Below are positions 26,916 to 36,363 of a stretch of 64,000 nt of DNA, piece by piece; position 1 is the stretch's first letter; the number at the start of each line of letters is the position of its first letter. A model generated the notes under the pieces. It was given only the letters and a program-made list of their open reading frames with translations. It did not search any database and was not told where the DNA came from. Both the position numbers and the translations under genes were made by a program. The stretch covers positions 248,001-312,000 of the forward strand of contig NZ_JQNJ01000001.1 in the NCBI RefSeq assembly GCF_000745185.1, in the 5' to 3' direction. Source of the DNA: Muricauda sp. MAR_2010_75. GTDB lineage: Bacteria; Bacteroidota; Bacteroidia; Flavobacteriales; Flavobacteriaceae.

Positions 26916-26953
26916 GATAAAAATTTGTTTTCCCAAAATTAAGCAAATATTGT

Positions 26954-27901
26954 TTATTGTAACCCTCTACCTATTTTTTGCAGTCTTCCGGTAGATTTAT
27001 ATTCCTTGGCCAACTTGTCCAAAACCCCGTTGATAAAGATACTGCTCTTGGGCGTGGAGTATTCCTTTGCTATCTCCAAATACTCATTCAGGGTCACTTT
27101 TTCGGGGATGGATGGAAAGTTGAGGAGCTCACAAATGGCCATTTTAAGGATGATGGAATCAATCTCGGCAATACGGTCATTGTCCCAATTGGGCGTCTTT
27201 CCCTCTATTTCCTCTTCCCATTTGGCATCGTTGAGCAAGGTTTTCGTCAGCAGGTCATTGGCATAATCCATGTCCTGTTGGTCCTTGAGCAGGGTCGGGA
27301 GAAAAAACTTCTCATTGGAGTTTTCATTGGCCTTTCGCAAACGTTTCATCAAATAGGTGTTTACAATGGGAATATCATCTACCCAAGTGAGTTTATCATC
27401 CTCAAAATACTCGTAAATTTTGTCGTTTGGAGCTACAATTTCCTTGAAAAGTTGCAATACTACATCACGATCATCTTCGTAATTGTCCTTACCATTGGTC
27501 ATGTACGTTTTGTAAATATCGCTACCAATCACCTCTTTATAAATAATCTTCACATACTCCTCGTTCAAGTACCAATTGTTCAATTTTCGTTTGGACAAGG
27601 CAGCCTTTAGGGATTCATTGTTGGCTATTTGCAACAACAATCTGTTCTTTACAAACTTTTCAGGATCGGGATAGTTGTCTTCCTCAGTGGCGAGGTATTT
27701 TTTTGAAGTACGGTTCACATGCCTATTGGCCATTTGGTGCAGTTCGGCCAAAAGGCTTAAAACGAGCAAATAAAGCACATACATGTTCTCTATACTCACT
27801 TTTAGGAACTTTTCCTGTTTCTCCAGGGAATCGTCCTTGGATTGGATCAATGCATAAATACATTGCATCACTTTTACTCTGATATGCCTGCGGGTAAGCA
27901 T
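26954..27901 (-). CDS. nusB: Transcription antitermination factor NusB (long form)
   Basis: NusB partners NusE to bind boxA in rRNA leaders. This one has 315 residues, twice the usual size. The classic NusB domain is at the C-terminus (TPNWDNDRIAEIDSIILKMAICELL, PEKVTLNEYLEIAKEYS, KSSIFINGVLDKLAKE), and the N-terminal ~170 residues are a helical extension common in Bacteroidota. The start MLTRRHIRVKVMQCIYAL is the usual beginning. A TAnnTTTG box lies about 43 bp upstream. Confidence 0.93.
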   Translation of the reverse strand: MLTRRHIRVKVMQCIYALIQSKDDSLEKQEKFLKVSIENMYVLYLLVLSLLAELHQMANRHVNRTSKKYLATEEDNYPDPEKFVKNRLLLQIANNESLKAALSKRKLNNWYLNEEYVKIIYKEVIGSDIYKTYMTNGKDNYEDDRDVVLQLFKEIVAPNDKIYEYFEDDKLTWVDDIPIVNTYLMKRLRKANENSNEKFFLPTLLKDQQDMDYANDLLTKTLLNDAKWEEEIEGKTPNWDNDRIAEIDSIILKMAICELLNFPSIPEKVTLNEYLEIAKEYSTPKSSIFINGVLDKLAKEYKSTGRLQKIGRGLQ

Positions 27902-27943
27902 TTTTTAAAGAACTTTTAAAGTCATTGATTGGCTTTCACTCCG

Positions 27944-27951
27944 CAAAAGTA
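27944..27951 (-). promoter_or_regulatory. -7 box of the nusB operon
   Basis: On the minus strand TACTTTTG matches TAnnTTTG, about 43 bp before the nusB start. Confidence 0.5.
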
Positions 27952-28026
27952 ATCTTATATTTCAATCTTACCTACCAAAGTTGTTTTCTTATCAGTTTTA
28001 TAACATTTACTTTGTATTCTATGGCA

Positions 28027-28034
28027 TATATTTG
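28027..28034 (+). promoter_or_regulatory. -7 box of the ABC exporter
   Basis: TATATTTG lies 18 bp before the ATG at 28053. A TTTG at 28011 is too close to serve as the -33 element. Confidence 0.45.
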
Positions 28035-28052
28035 CTGGATTGTCATTAAAAA

Positions 28053-29834
28053 ATGACGCTCAAAAAACCACCTTTCCCTTTTATGAAGGAACTAAAACAC
28101 CTAAATAAATACTTTAAAAAATACTGGTTTAAGCTGTTGATGGGGGTCTTGATCACCATCGTTGCCCGTATTTTTTCCTTGATAATGCCTTCGTATGTGA
28201 ACAAATCCATACAGGCCGTGGAGGATTTTATGTCAAACACCATTACCCTGCCCGAAGCCAAAGGAATGCTGTTCCAATATATTCTCATCATCATTGGTGC
28301 TGCGCTATTGTCGGGTCTTTTTACCTTTTTAATGCGACAGACCATCATTAATGTGTCCAGATACATTGAATATGACCTAAAAAACGAGGTCTTTGATCAT
28401 TACCAATTGCTCAGCCTAAATTTTTACAAAAAAAACAGGATCGGGGACCTCATGAACCGGATCAGTGAGGATATCAACCAAGTACGGTTGTACGCTGGTC
28501 CCGCCATTATGTATGGTATTCAGACGCTCACGCTTTTTGCCTGTTTAATTCCGCTGATGTTCATAAAAGCCCCCACCCTAGCCGCGTATACCTTGTTGCC
28601 CTTGCCCATTTTATCGGTTTTGATCTACCAGATCAGTAAGGTCATCCATAAAAGAAGTACCAAGGTGCAGGAGTTTTTGTCCACCCTCTCCACCTTTACC
28701 CAAGAATCATTTTCGGGCGTGGCCGTGATCAAAGCTTATAGTCTTGAACCCAAGATCAATTCAGAATTACAGGGTTTGGCGCAAGATGGAAAGGATACCA
28801 GTATGGCACTGGCGAAGGTAAATGCCTGGTTTTTTCCATTGATGATTTTGCTAATTGGCATCAGTAACATTTTTGTGATTTATATTGGGGGAAGACAGTA
28901 CATCAACGGTCAAATTGAATCCATCGGAATCATTGCGGAGTTTATCCTTTATGTAAATATGCTTACGTGGCCCGTTGCCATTGTTGGATGGCTCACATCC
29001 ATCATTCAAAGGGCCGAGGCTTCCCAAAAGCGAATCAATGAGTTTTTAAAGGAAGAACCTTCCATTAAAAATGAAGTAGCGCAGGAGACCCCCATAAAAG
29101 GAGAGATTGAATTTAAAAATGTGACCTTTACCTATGAGGACACCAATATTACAGCGCTACGGGATGTATCCTTTACCATTAAGGCCGGGGAAACAGTGGC
29201 CTTTTTGGGGAAAACAGGGTCGGGAAAATCCACCATCCTGGATTTGGTGGCACGACTTTACGACGTAAGTTCCGGAGAAATATTGATTGATGGCGTTCCC
29301 CTTAAAAAATTGAACCTGAACAGTTTACGGAGTTCCATTGGTGCCGTACCCCAAGATGCTTTCTTATTTTCTGATACGATTGAGAACAATATTAGATTTG
29401 GTAATGAAAACGCCTCCTTTGACGAGATTGTTGACGTAGCTAAAAAGGCGGTGGTCCACAAGAACATTCAAGGTTTTGCCAAAAAGTACAATACCATATT
29501 GGGTGAACGTGGCATTACGCTGAGTGGCGGTCAAAAGCAACGGGTATCCATTGCGCGTGCCCTGCTCAAAGACCCAAAAATATATCTTTTTGATGATTGT
29601 TTGTCCGCTGTGGATACCGAAACCGAAGAAGAAATCCTAAACAATTTAAAACGCGAATCGCAAAACAGAACCACCTTGATCGTTAGCCATCGAGTCTCTT
29701 CTGCCAAAAACGCGGATAAGATCATTGTATTGGAAAATGGAACCATACTCCAAGAGGGCACCCATGAGCAGTTGAACAACATTGATGGGTACTATAAAGA
29801 ACTCTATCTCAACCAGCTCTCAGGTAAAGAATGA
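28053..29834 (+). CDS. ABC exporter, fused permease and ATPase
   Basis: A 593-residue half-transporter of the MsbA type. Six membrane helices lie in the first ~330 residues, followed by a nucleotide-binding domain with Walker A (GKTGSGKSTI), Q-loop (GAVPQDAFLF), signature LSGGQKQR, Walker B (IYLFDDCLSAVD) and the switch His (IVSHR). Homodimer assumed. Substrate not predictable, possibly lipid or drug. Translation may begin at M11 (28083), where most relatives start. DUF3276 follows on the same strand. Confidence 0.9.
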   Translation: MTLKKPPFPFMKELKHLNKYFKKYWFKLLMGVLITIVARIFSLIMPSYVNKSIQAVEDFMSNTITLPEAKGMLFQYILIIIGAALLSGLFTFLMRQTIINVSRYIEYDLKNEVFDHYQLLSLNFYKKNRIGDLMNRISEDINQVRLYAGPAIMYGIQTLTLFACLIPLMFIKAPTLAAYTLLPLPILSVLIYQISKVIHKRSTKVQEFLSTLSTFTQESFSGVAVIKAYSLEPKINSELQGLAQDGKDTSMALAKVNAWFFPLMILLIGISNIFVIYIGGRQYINGQIESIGIIAEFILYVNMLTWPVAIVGWLTSIIQRAEASQKRINEFLKEEPSIKNEVAQETPIKGEIEFKNVTFTYEDTNITALRDVSFTIKAGETVAFLGKTGSGKSTILDLVARLYDVSSGEILIDGVPLKKLNLNSLRSSIGAVPQDAFLFSDTIENNIRFGNENASFDEIVDVAKKAVVHKNIQGFAKKYNTILGERGITLSGGQKQRVSIARALLKDPKIYLFDDCLSAVDTETEEEILNNLKRESQNRTTLIVSHRVSSAKNADKIIVLENGTILQEGTHEQLNNIDGYYKELYLNQLSGKE

Positions 29835-29912
29835 TAAAAAAGTTGCTTGATTAGCTTTTTTTTTCCATTTTTGGGAGAACATACAACCAAAGTTTAAAAC
29901 ACACTAGACCAA

Positions 29913-30287
29913 ATGGGCGAGAAAGATATAATGGATCAGGAAGAGATTTATTCGAAAGTCTTACGAGCAGGAAGAAGAACTTACTTTTTTGACGTAAGAA
30001 GCACCAAGGCCGGTGATTACTACCTTACTATCACAGAAAGCAAGAAGTTTACCCACGACGATGGCTCCTTTCACTACAAAAAGCATAAAATCTACCTCTA
30101 CAAGGAAGATTTTGCAGCTTTTAGGGAGATTATGGAGGAAATGATGGACTACATCATTGATGAAAAAGGGGTTGAAGTAATCTCTGAAAGACACCAGAAG
30201 GATTTCAAAAAAGAAGAAAATGAAAGCTTCAGTGAAAACGGAACCGCATCTGGCAGTTTTACCGATGTTGACTTTGATGACATTTAA
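29913..30287 (+). CDS. DUF3276/PUR-domain nucleic-acid-binding protein
   Basis: A 124-residue protein with the Bacteroidota PUR-alpha-like fold: EIYSKVLRAGRRTYFFDVRSTKAGDYYLTITESKK, then KIYLYKEDFAAFREIMEEMMDYI. Members of this family are thought to bind nucleic acid, as their Borrelia relative BpuR does. The acidic tail (SENGTASGSFTDVDFDDI) follows the domain. The start may be the second Met (29931). It is closed by a clear terminator. Confidence 0.9.
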   Translation: MGEKDIMDQEEIYSKVLRAGRRTYFFDVRSTKAGDYYLTITESKKFTHDDGSFHYKKHKIYLYKEDFAAFREIMEEMMDYIIDEKGVEVISERHQKDFKKEENESFSENGTASGSFTDVDFDDI

Positions 30288-30311
30288 GTAAGATTCCCTT
30301 AAAAAATAGTG

Positions 30312-30342
30312 AAAAACGACCTGCATTCAGCGGGTCGTTTTT
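30312..30342 (+). terminator. Intrinsic terminator after the DUF3276 gene
   Basis: A 13-bp stem (AAAAACGACCTGC / GCGGGTCGTTTTT, one mismatch) with a 5-nt loop, then T-rich sequence. Confidence 0.85.
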
Positions 30343-30377
30343 TATTTTTACCCCTACGAACTAACTCAATTCAACCC

Positions 30378-32906
30378 ATGAAAAAATACAACCTTCTATT
30401 CTTTGCCCTATTCATCGGCCTAGGTCTCTCGGCACAACAAGTGACCTTGGATTATTATTTGCCGGATGACATCTCCTACGATCCCAATATTCCAAAACCA
30501 GCAGATGTGATCGGACATGAGGTTGGGGAATGGCATGTTACCCATGATAAGCTTGTATCCTACATGTACCAACTGGCCGAGTCCAGTGACAGGATCACCA
30601 TTGAAAATAGAGGAACTACTTTTGAGGGTAGACCCATACTCCTACTTACGGTAACCACGCCCGAAAGCCATCAAAATTTAGAGACCATACGGCAACAGCA
30701 CATTGCACTTTCCGAAGGAAATTCAAATCTGAGCACTTCGGAAATGCCCGTTATTGTGTACCAAGGCTTTTCCATTCATGGGAATGAGCCCAGTGGTGCC
30801 AATGCCGGATTGGCCTATGCCTATTATCTGGCTGCTGCCCAAGGTCCGGAAATTGAAGCTATGTTGGACAATATGGTCATTCTTATGGATCCCAGTTTCA
30901 ATCCAGATGGTTTGCAGCGTTTTGCCTACTGGGCCAATGTCAACAAAAGTCAAAACCTAAATCCTGACAACAACGAGCGCGAATACCATGAAGTTTGGCC
31001 GGGAGGGCGCACCAATCATTATTGGTTTGACCTTAATCGCGACTGGTTGCCTGCCCAATTGCCCGCAAGTAGGGCCCGCGTTGAATCCTTCCATAAGTGG
31101 TTGCCCAACATTGTAACGGATCATCATGAAATGGGTACCAATTCCACTTTTTTCTTTCAGCCCGGAGAACCTAAACGGGTACATCCGCTCACCCCCAAAA
31201 GCAATCAAGAGCTTACCAAGGAAATTGGCACCTATCACGTAAAGGCCTTGGACAAAATTGGGTCGCTGTACTTTTCAGAAGAAAATTATGATGACTACTA
31301 TTATGGAAAGGGGTCCACTTTTCCAGATGTGAACGGCAGCATTGGGATTTTGTTTGAACAGGCCAGCTCACGAGGGCACATCCAAGAAAGTGAAAATGGA
31401 TTACTGACCTTTCCTTTTACCATCCGAAATCAGTTGACCACAGCATTATCCACCATAGAGGCAGCCAAGAATATGCGAACAAAGCTGTTGGATCATCAAA
31501 AAAACTATTACGCCGATTTACGGAATGAAGGTTCTCGGAGCAAGACCAAAGCCCTAATTTTTGGTGATAGCAAGGATGCTTCCAAGACTTGGCATTTGGC
31601 CGAAATCCTGAAAAGGCATAAAATAAAGTTTCATGAATTGGCTTCCGACGCCACCATTGGTGGTAAAAGTTATAAAAAAGGATACAGCTATGTGGTACCC
31701 ATGGACCAAAAAAATCCTAGGCTGATCAATGCCATGTTCGAGAAGCGGACCACTTTTGCCGACAGCCTTTTTTATGATATTTCTGCCTGGACCTTTCCGT
31801 TGGCCTTTAATGTGGATTACGCTGAACTCCCCTCCTTGTCCAATGCCGGATCCGAGGTGATAGATTTTCAACGTCCAACTGGTGGAGTGGATAAAAAAAG
31901 TAATTATGCCTATGTGTTTGAATGGCATGAATACTACACGCCGAAAGTATTGAATGCCATTTTGGAAAAAGGTCTTCGCGCCAAAACTGCACGAACCCCA
32001 TTTACTTTGGAAAGTATTCGTTATGATTATGGCTCCATTATGGTTCCTGTACAAAATCAAAAATTGGACGCCTCTGAACTCTACAATTTTTTAAATGGCA
32101 TTGCCCAAGAAAGTGGGGTGACCGTCCATGGGGTTTCCACTGGCCTCACCGAGGGTATTGATCTAGGAAGTGGTGATTTTGAACCGCTCAAAAAACAGAA
32201 GGTGGCCATTTTAGTGGGTGATGGCACCCGCTCCTACGATGCGGGGGAAATCTGGCACCTATTTGACACGCGCTATGACATAAAAATCACCAAAATCGAC
32301 ACTAAGTATTTCAATAGTGTGGATCTGGATTCGTATACCGATTTGATTTTGCCCGGAACAGGTTGGGGCGGTGGCACCATGCTCGACAAAAAAGGGGCTG
32401 AAAAAATCAAGGAATGGGTAAAGAATGGCGGTTCCGTTATTGGATATAGGACAACGGCCAATTGGTTTTTAAGCAATGAACTCATGGATTTGAAAATGCG
32501 AAAAGATACGTTGGTTGCCAAAAACATTGCCTTTGACCAAAAAGAAGATTTTGAAGGGGCCCAAGTAACCGGTGGTGCCATTTTTGAGGCCAATCTGGAC
32601 CGCTCACACCCCATTAATTATGGTTATAAAAATGATAAGCTGGCCCTTTTCCGAAACACCAACATTTATTTGGAACCGGAAAAAAACAGCTATGACAATC
32701 CCATTCAGTATACCAACAATCCGTTACTGAGCGGGTATATTTCTGAAGAAAATGCAGAGCTCATCAAAAACAGTGTGCCCTTTAAGGTGCAACGGTTGGG
32801 AAAGGGAAGAGCTATTCTCTTTACCGATAACACCAATTTTAGGGCGTTTTGGTACGGTACCAATAAACTGTTGATGAACGCCATTTTCTTTGGACAGATG
32901 ATGTAA
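30378..32906 (+). CDS. M14 zinc carboxypeptidase with C-terminal glutamine-amidotransferase-like domain
   Basis: An 842-residue exported enzyme with a signal peptide (MKKYNLLFFALFIGLGLSAQ). The carboxypeptidase domain (about 50-360) shows HGNE (zinc His and Glu), LNRDW, TDHHEMG with the later zinc His, and a catalytic Glu in GILFEQASSRGH. From about residue 610 the segment KVAILVGDGTRSYDAGEIW ... LILPGTGWGGG resembles a class-I glutamine-amidotransferase-like fold seen in other Bacteroidota M14 proteins. It probably digests protein or peptides in the periplasm or outside. The start 30378 follows the terminator at 30342. Confidence 0.9.
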   Translation: MKKYNLLFFALFIGLGLSAQQVTLDYYLPDDISYDPNIPKPADVIGHEVGEWHVTHDKLVSYMYQLAESSDRITIENRGTTFEGRPILLLTVTTPESHQNLETIRQQHIALSEGNSNLSTSEMPVIVYQGFSIHGNEPSGANAGLAYAYYLAAAQGPEIEAMLDNMVILMDPSFNPDGLQRFAYWANVNKSQNLNPDNNEREYHEVWPGGRTNHYWFDLNRDWLPAQLPASRARVESFHKWLPNIVTDHHEMGTNSTFFFQPGEPKRVHPLTPKSNQELTKEIGTYHVKALDKIGSLYFSEENYDDYYYGKGSTFPDVNGSIGILFEQASSRGHIQESENGLLTFPFTIRNQLTTALSTIEAAKNMRTKLLDHQKNYYADLRNEGSRSKTKALIFGDSKDASKTWHLAEILKRHKIKFHELASDATIGGKSYKKGYSYVVPMDQKNPRLINAMFEKRTTFADSLFYDISAWTFPLAFNVDYAELPSLSNAGSEVIDFQRPTGGVDKKSNYAYVFEWHEYYTPKVLNAILEKGLRAKTARTPFTLESIRYDYGSIMVPVQNQKLDASELYNFLNGIAQESGVTVHGVSTGLTEGIDLGSGDFEPLKKQKVAILVGDGTRSYDAGEIWHLFDTRYDIKITKIDTKYFNSVDLDSYTDLILPGTGWGGGTMLDKKGAEKIKEWVKNGGSVIGYRTTANWFLSNELMDLKMRKDTLVAKNIAFDQKEDFEGAQVTGGAIFEANLDRSHPINYGYKNDKLALFRNTNIYLEPEKNSYDNPIQYTNNPLLSGYISEENAELIKNSVPFKVQRLGKGRAILFTDNTNFRAFWYGTNKLLMNAIFFGQMM

Positions 32907-32966
32907 GGGATTCTGACTTGCATCCACTAATTTTGTTAAGAATGTTTTAATCAAAAAATAAGAACT

Positions 32967-33527
32967 ATGGCCAGAACCCCAAGCAACATGCTACCTCTGG
33001 GCACCAAGGCCCCAGATTTTGAACTAATGGACACCGTTACGGATGAAACCCTTTCCTTTCAAAAATTAAAGGGTGAAAAAGGAACGGTGGTCCTATTTAT
33101 TTGCAACCACTGCCCTTTTGTGATCCATGTAAATCCAGAGATTTCCAAATTGGGCAAGGAATATCAGGCCAAGGGTATCAACTTTGTGGCCATTTCCAGC
33201 AACGATGTGGAAAATTACCCGCAGGATGCCCCGCACTTGATGAAGGAAAAAGCCCAAGAAATGGACTATACCTTCCCTTATTTGTACGATGAGACCCAAG
33301 AAGTGGCCAAGGCGTACGATGCCGCCTGCACCCCTGATTTTTACCTTTTTGATGGGGACTCAAAATTGGTGTACCGCGGTCAATTGGACGATTCTAGACC
33401 TGGAAATGGGCTACCTCTTACGGGTTTGGACCTTAGAAAGGCCATGGATGCCCTTTTGGAAGGAAAGGCCATCGATCCCGATCAAAAACCGAGTATTGGT
33501 TGCAACATCAAATGGAAGGAGAACTAA
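32967..33527 (+). CDS. Thioredoxin/AhpC-TSA-type redoxin
   Basis: A 186-residue cytosolic thioredoxin-fold protein. The active-site-like motif is CNHCPFV (about residue 47), the conserved cis-Pro segment is CTPDFYLFD, and the N-terminus carries PDFELMDTV. It belongs to a broad redoxin group; whether it acts as a peroxidase or a reductase is open. It has an extra Cys (CNIKW) near the C-terminus. It heads a short plus-strand cluster with a cupin and an acetyltransferase. Confidence 0.88.
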   Translation: MARTPSNMLPLGTKAPDFELMDTVTDETLSFQKLKGEKGTVVLFICNHCPFVIHVNPEISKLGKEYQAKGINFVAISSNDVENYPQDAPHLMKEKAQEMDYTFPYLYDETQEVAKAYDAACTPDFYLFDGDSKLVYRGQLDDSRPGNGLPLTGLDLRKAMDALLEGKAIDPDQKPSIGCNIKWKEN

Positions 33528-33542
33528 TTTAATACTGGGGCT

Positions 33543-33866
33543 ATGAAAATATGTCCAAAAGAAGCACTGGGGAAACTCTCGGAAGTGGATTCCCCATTTT
33601 TGACCCTTTTTGAACATGGCTCTTTGGCGGTTGAAATCTATCGACCCGAAAAAGTTGACCTTCAGCAACCCCATACAAGAGATGAGATTTATGTGGTGGT
33701 CTCGGGAAGTGGCGAATTTTTGAACGGTGGCAAGCGCACCACTTTTTCCCAAGGGGATTTTCTGTTTGTTCCTGCAGGAGTGGAGCATCGGTTTGAAAAC
33801 TTTACCGAGGATTTTGCCACTTGGGTATTTTTCTACGGGCCGGAAGGAGGTGAAAACAATCCATGA
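33543..33866 (+). CDS. Cupin domain protein
   Basis: A 107-residue single cupin barrel. The first metal motif is partial (QPHTRDEIYVVVSGSGEFLNGG) and the second is FLFVPAGVEHRFENF, so a metal-binding His/Glu set is present. It is followed by WVFFYGPEGGENN. The reaction is unknown. The stop overlaps the GNAT gene by 4 bp (ATGA), so the two are coupled. Confidence 0.85.
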   Translation: MKICPKEALGKLSEVDSPFLTLFEHGSLAVEIYRPEKVDLQQPHTRDEIYVVVSGSGEFLNGGKRTTFSQGDFLFVPAGVEHRFENFTEDFATWVFFYGPEGGENNP

Positions 33867-34390
33867 GCCAAGAGATCATTCTGGAAGAAGTGCAACGCTC
33901 AACTTTGGACACTTATGTTTCCATAGGACAAAAATCGTATCGGGAGCACTACCTGCATCTTTGGGAAAATGAGGACCCTACGCCCTATATTTCCAATGGG
34001 CTCTCTGCATCCGTCGTGGAACGGGAGCTATCGGAACCCAATAGCCTAAATTATTTGGTAAAAATGGGAAATGCCATTGTGGGCATTGTTAAACTGGTGA
34101 AGGATTGTGGCGTGGACGAACTTTCTCCGGAGGAATCCCTAAAGGCTGAGAAAATTTATCTTTTAAAAGCCTACGCTGGGCAAGGTCTGGGCAAAAAGGT
34201 ACTCGAATGGATTGAAAATTATGCCAGAAGCCTAAAAAAGAAAGTGCTTTGGTTGGATACCATGCAAAAAGGAAATCCCATTCAGTTTTACCAAAAAAAT
34301 GGATTTGTGATCAAACGGGAGAGCGAACTTGTCCTGCCCGGTGCAAAATCATCAGAAAAGGCCATGTGGATTTTGACCAAACAGCTTTAG
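33863..34390 (+). CDS. GNAT-family N-acetyltransferase
   Basis: A 175-residue GNAT enzyme that would transfer an acetyl group from acetyl-CoA. The acetyl-CoA loop is LKAYAGQGLGKKVLEWIE (Q/R-x-x-G-x-G/A type), and W-L-D-T-M-QKGNPIQFYQKNGF is the C-terminal strand-helix typical of the family. Acceptor unknown. It is coupled to the cupin by a 4-bp overlap and converges with the YfiT-like gene 1 bp downstream. Confidence 0.9.
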   Translation: MSQEIILEEVQRSTLDTYVSIGQKSYREHYLHLWENEDPTPYISNGLSASVVERELSEPNSLNYLVKMGNAIVGIVKLVKDCGVDELSPEESLKAEKIYLLKAYAGQGLGKKVLEWIENYARSLKKKVLWLDTMQKGNPIQFYQKNGFVIKRESELVLPGAKSSEKAMWILTKQL

Positions 34391-34391
34391 G

Positions 34392-34934
34392 TCACCAACC
34401 TTCGCGCCGTATAAGATTTTTGATATGGGCATAGTGATGGCTTCCGTGCCAAGCATAGCGCCCTATATTTTCCTCCAATGTGGTTTCAATATTTCCTTCG
34501 GGATGGGTGAACCTACGCTGTAATTGTGCCTTTGTTAATCCACGTAACAGATACACCAACTTGGTATGCACCACTTTTAGATGATCTAGGGATATTTGAA
34601 TGGGTGCTGTTTTGGCGTCAAAAAGTTCGGACCATGCCTTTTCGTCATATGGCTTTATTAGAGGATTATCCTCCGTTAAACCCCATTTAAAACGGATATA
34701 GCTGTGGTGATGGCTATCTGAAATATGATGCACCAATTGCCGTACCGTCCACCCGCCAGGTCGGTATGGGGTTTCCAATTGTTTTGCTGAAAGTGGACTT
34801 ACCATGGTCTCCAACCGATGGGGTAATTCTTCCAAAACAGAGATCCATTCCTCCAACTGTTTCTCTGTAATGGTCTCCGGTATTTGGTAATGGCCAATGG
34901 GGTATTTAAGTTGATCTAGAGTTTCCTTTTCCAT
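34392..34934 (-). CDS. YfiT-like DinB-fold transferase
   Basis: A 180-residue four-helix DinB-fold protein of the YfiT/bacillithiol-transferase group. Three histidines at the metal-site spacing are visible: the LVHHISDSHHHSYIRF pair and WHGSHHYAHIKNL. The N-terminal KYPIGHYQIP is typical of the YfiT subgroup. It may conjugate or hydrolyse a thiol or electrophile; the thiol cofactor used by this organism is unknown. Confidence 0.85.
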   Translation of the reverse strand: MEKETLDQLKYPIGHYQIPETITEKQLEEWISVLEELPHRLETMVSPLSAKQLETPYRPGGWTVRQLVHHISDSHHHSYIRFKWGLTEDNPLIKPYDEKAWSELFDAKTAPIQISLDHLKVVHTKLVYLLRGLTKAQLQRRFTHPEGNIETTLEENIGRYAWHGSHHYAHIKNLIRREGW

Positions 34935-35053
34935 TTTTTAAAGGTAATGAACTTCAGGCTGAATTGTGTTTGTCCTCCATCAAAATTCATGAAAGCGAAG
35001 GTAATTTTAATACACTTTTAACTGTGATAAAATCGCGGGATTAATTTATCTAC

Positions 35054-35061
35054 TAACTTTG
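35054..35061 (+). promoter_or_regulatory. -7 box of the peroxiredoxin gene
   Basis: TAACTTTG lies 37 bp before the peroxiredoxin ATG. Confidence 0.5.
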
Positions 35062-35098
35062 TAGGATATTCATTCTATAATCCAAAAAAACAATATAT

Positions 35099-35737
35099 AT
35101 GGCTACACTTAGATTAGGCGATACCGCTCCAGATTTTACAGCGGTCACCTCAGAAGGAACACTGAATTTTTATGACTATTTGGGTGATGGATGGGGCATT
35201 CTTTTCTCACACCCTGCCGACTTTACACCCGTTTGTACCACCGAATTGGGCACTGCAGCCAAATTCAAGGACGAGTTTGCCAAGCGCAATGTTAAAATGA
35301 TGGCATTGAGTGTTGACGGTGCCGAATCGCACAAGGAATGGATCAAAGACATCAACGAGACGCAAGGGACCAACGTTAACTTCCCCATTATTGCGGATGA
35401 AGACAGAAAGGTTTCCGATTTGTATGATATGATCCACCCCAATGCGGATGATACCCTTACTGTTCGTTCGGTGTTTATCATTGGTCCAGACAAAAAGGTT
35501 AAGCTGATTTTGACCTATCCTGCTTCCACGGGGCGTAATTTTTATGAACTTTTGCGTGTTGTGGACTCCCTACAATTAACGGCCAACCACAAAGTGGCCA
35601 CACCTGCCAATTGGAAAAATGGGGAAAAAGTTGTGGTAAGTCCAGCCATTCCTACGGAAGAGGCCAAGAAAATCTTTACCAAGGGTGTTGAAGAGGTAAA
35701 ACCGTATTTGCGTTTGACCCCAGACCCAACGGCTTAA
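35099..35737 (+). CDS. Peroxiredoxin, 1-Cys (Prx6) type
   Basis: A 212-residue peroxidase that reduces hydroperoxides. The peroxidatic motif is PADFTPVCTTELG (Cys about 47). The C-terminal extension (LRLTPDPTA) and the length place it with the Prx6 subfamily, with no resolving Cys visible. Features of this group in the window are NFPIIADEDRKVSDLYDMIHP and FIIGPDKKVKLILTYPASTGRN. It is monocistronic, with its own -7 box, and is likely part of the oxidative stress defence. Confidence 0.95.
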   Translation: MATLRLGDTAPDFTAVTSEGTLNFYDYLGDGWGILFSHPADFTPVCTTELGTAAKFKDEFAKRNVKMMALSVDGAESHKEWIKDINETQGTNVNFPIIADEDRKVSDLYDMIHPNADDTLTVRSVFIIGPDKKVKLILTYPASTGRNFYELLRVVDSLQLTANHKVATPANWKNGEKVVVSPAIPTEEAKKIFTKGVEEVKPYLRLTPDPTA

Positions 35738-35787
35738 TTATTTTTGAGAAAAAAGTGTAAAAACCCTAATTCCCAATAAATTAAATG

Positions 35788-35795
35788 TACCTTTG
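35788..35795 (+). promoter_or_regulatory. -7 box of the cold-shock gene
   Basis: TACCTTTG lies 28 bp before the csp ATG; the -33 element is not clear. Confidence 0.5.
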
Positions 35796-35823
35796 CCCTT
35801 TATTTAATTTTTTAATATTTATT

Positions 35824-36018
35824 ATGAGTAAAGGAACAGTAAAATTCTTCAACGATTCTAAAGGCTACGGCTTTATCACAGAAGAAGGTTCACAAACAGA
35901 TCACTTTGTACACGTTTCAGGTTTAATCGATGAAATTAGGGAAGGTGATGCCGTAGAATTTGAACTACAGCAAGGTAAAAAAGGATTGAACGCCGTAAAC
36001 GTACAAGTTATAGATTAA
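35824..36018 (+). CDS. Cold-shock domain protein
   Basis: A 64-residue nucleic-acid-binding OB-fold protein of the CspA family, an RNA chaperone. RNP1-like KGYGFITEEG and RNP2-like DHFVHVSGL are present. The start at 35824 (MSKGTVKFFND) is the standard one and excludes an upstream in-frame ATG. It has its own -7 box and a perfect terminator. Confidence 0.96.
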   Translation: MSKGTVKFFNDSKGYGFITEEGSQTDHFVHVSGLIDEIREGDAVEFELQQGKKGLNAVNVQVID

Positions 36019-36047
36019 GGTAACAGTATACTTTTTTATAGATCAGG

Positions 36048-36072
36048 CCCGGGCAATTGCCCGGGTTTTTTT
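36048..36072 (+). terminator. Terminator after the cold-shock gene
   Basis: A 7-bp GC-only stem (CCCGGGC / GCCCGGG) with an AATT loop and seven T. Confidence 0.93.
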
Positions 36073-36169
36073 ATTTGTAATTTTTTTTTCGCCGCAACGC
36101 AACCACTACCCATTTTTAATATCTATCCCATAGACAACTGTTCCCCATAACCATTAAACAAACCACAGT

Positions 36170-36286
36170 ATGAACACTTTCTTTGGAGTTCTTCTTTTGC
36201 TTTTGATCATTAATGTACTATTGCTCGTTTTAAGCGTTAACGGTTCCAAAAAGAGCTTTTTGGGCAGTTTTTTTGAGAAAAACTGA
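36170..36286 (+). CDS. Tiny membrane protein, family MxTF...SVN (copy 1)
   Basis: A 38-residue single-helix protein starting MNTFFGVLLLLL, with N15 in the helix and SVNG at its end, then a short basic tail (SKKSFLGSFFEKN). It shares the plan M-(N/T)-T-F, L-L, N, L-L, S-V-N with the proteins at 36364 and 58552. Too short for default gene finding, but supported by that conservation. Function unknown. Confidence 0.6.
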   Translation: MNTFFGVLLLLLIINVLLLVLSVNGSKKSFLGSFFEKN

Positions 36287-36306
36287 AACCCATCATTTTA
36301 CCTTTG
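36272..36306 (+). promoter_or_regulatory. Promoter of the second tiny membrane-protein gene
   Basis: TTTG (36272-36275), a 23-bp spacer and TACCTTTG (36299-36306) fit the Bacteroidota promoter. It overlaps the end of the preceding small gene and points to 36364, about 50 nt downstream. Confidence 0.5.
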
Positions 36307-36363
36307 GGGCAATAGGTAGGGTTTTTCTTCGTTGAATTGTTATCAACACAAAGACCTATACCC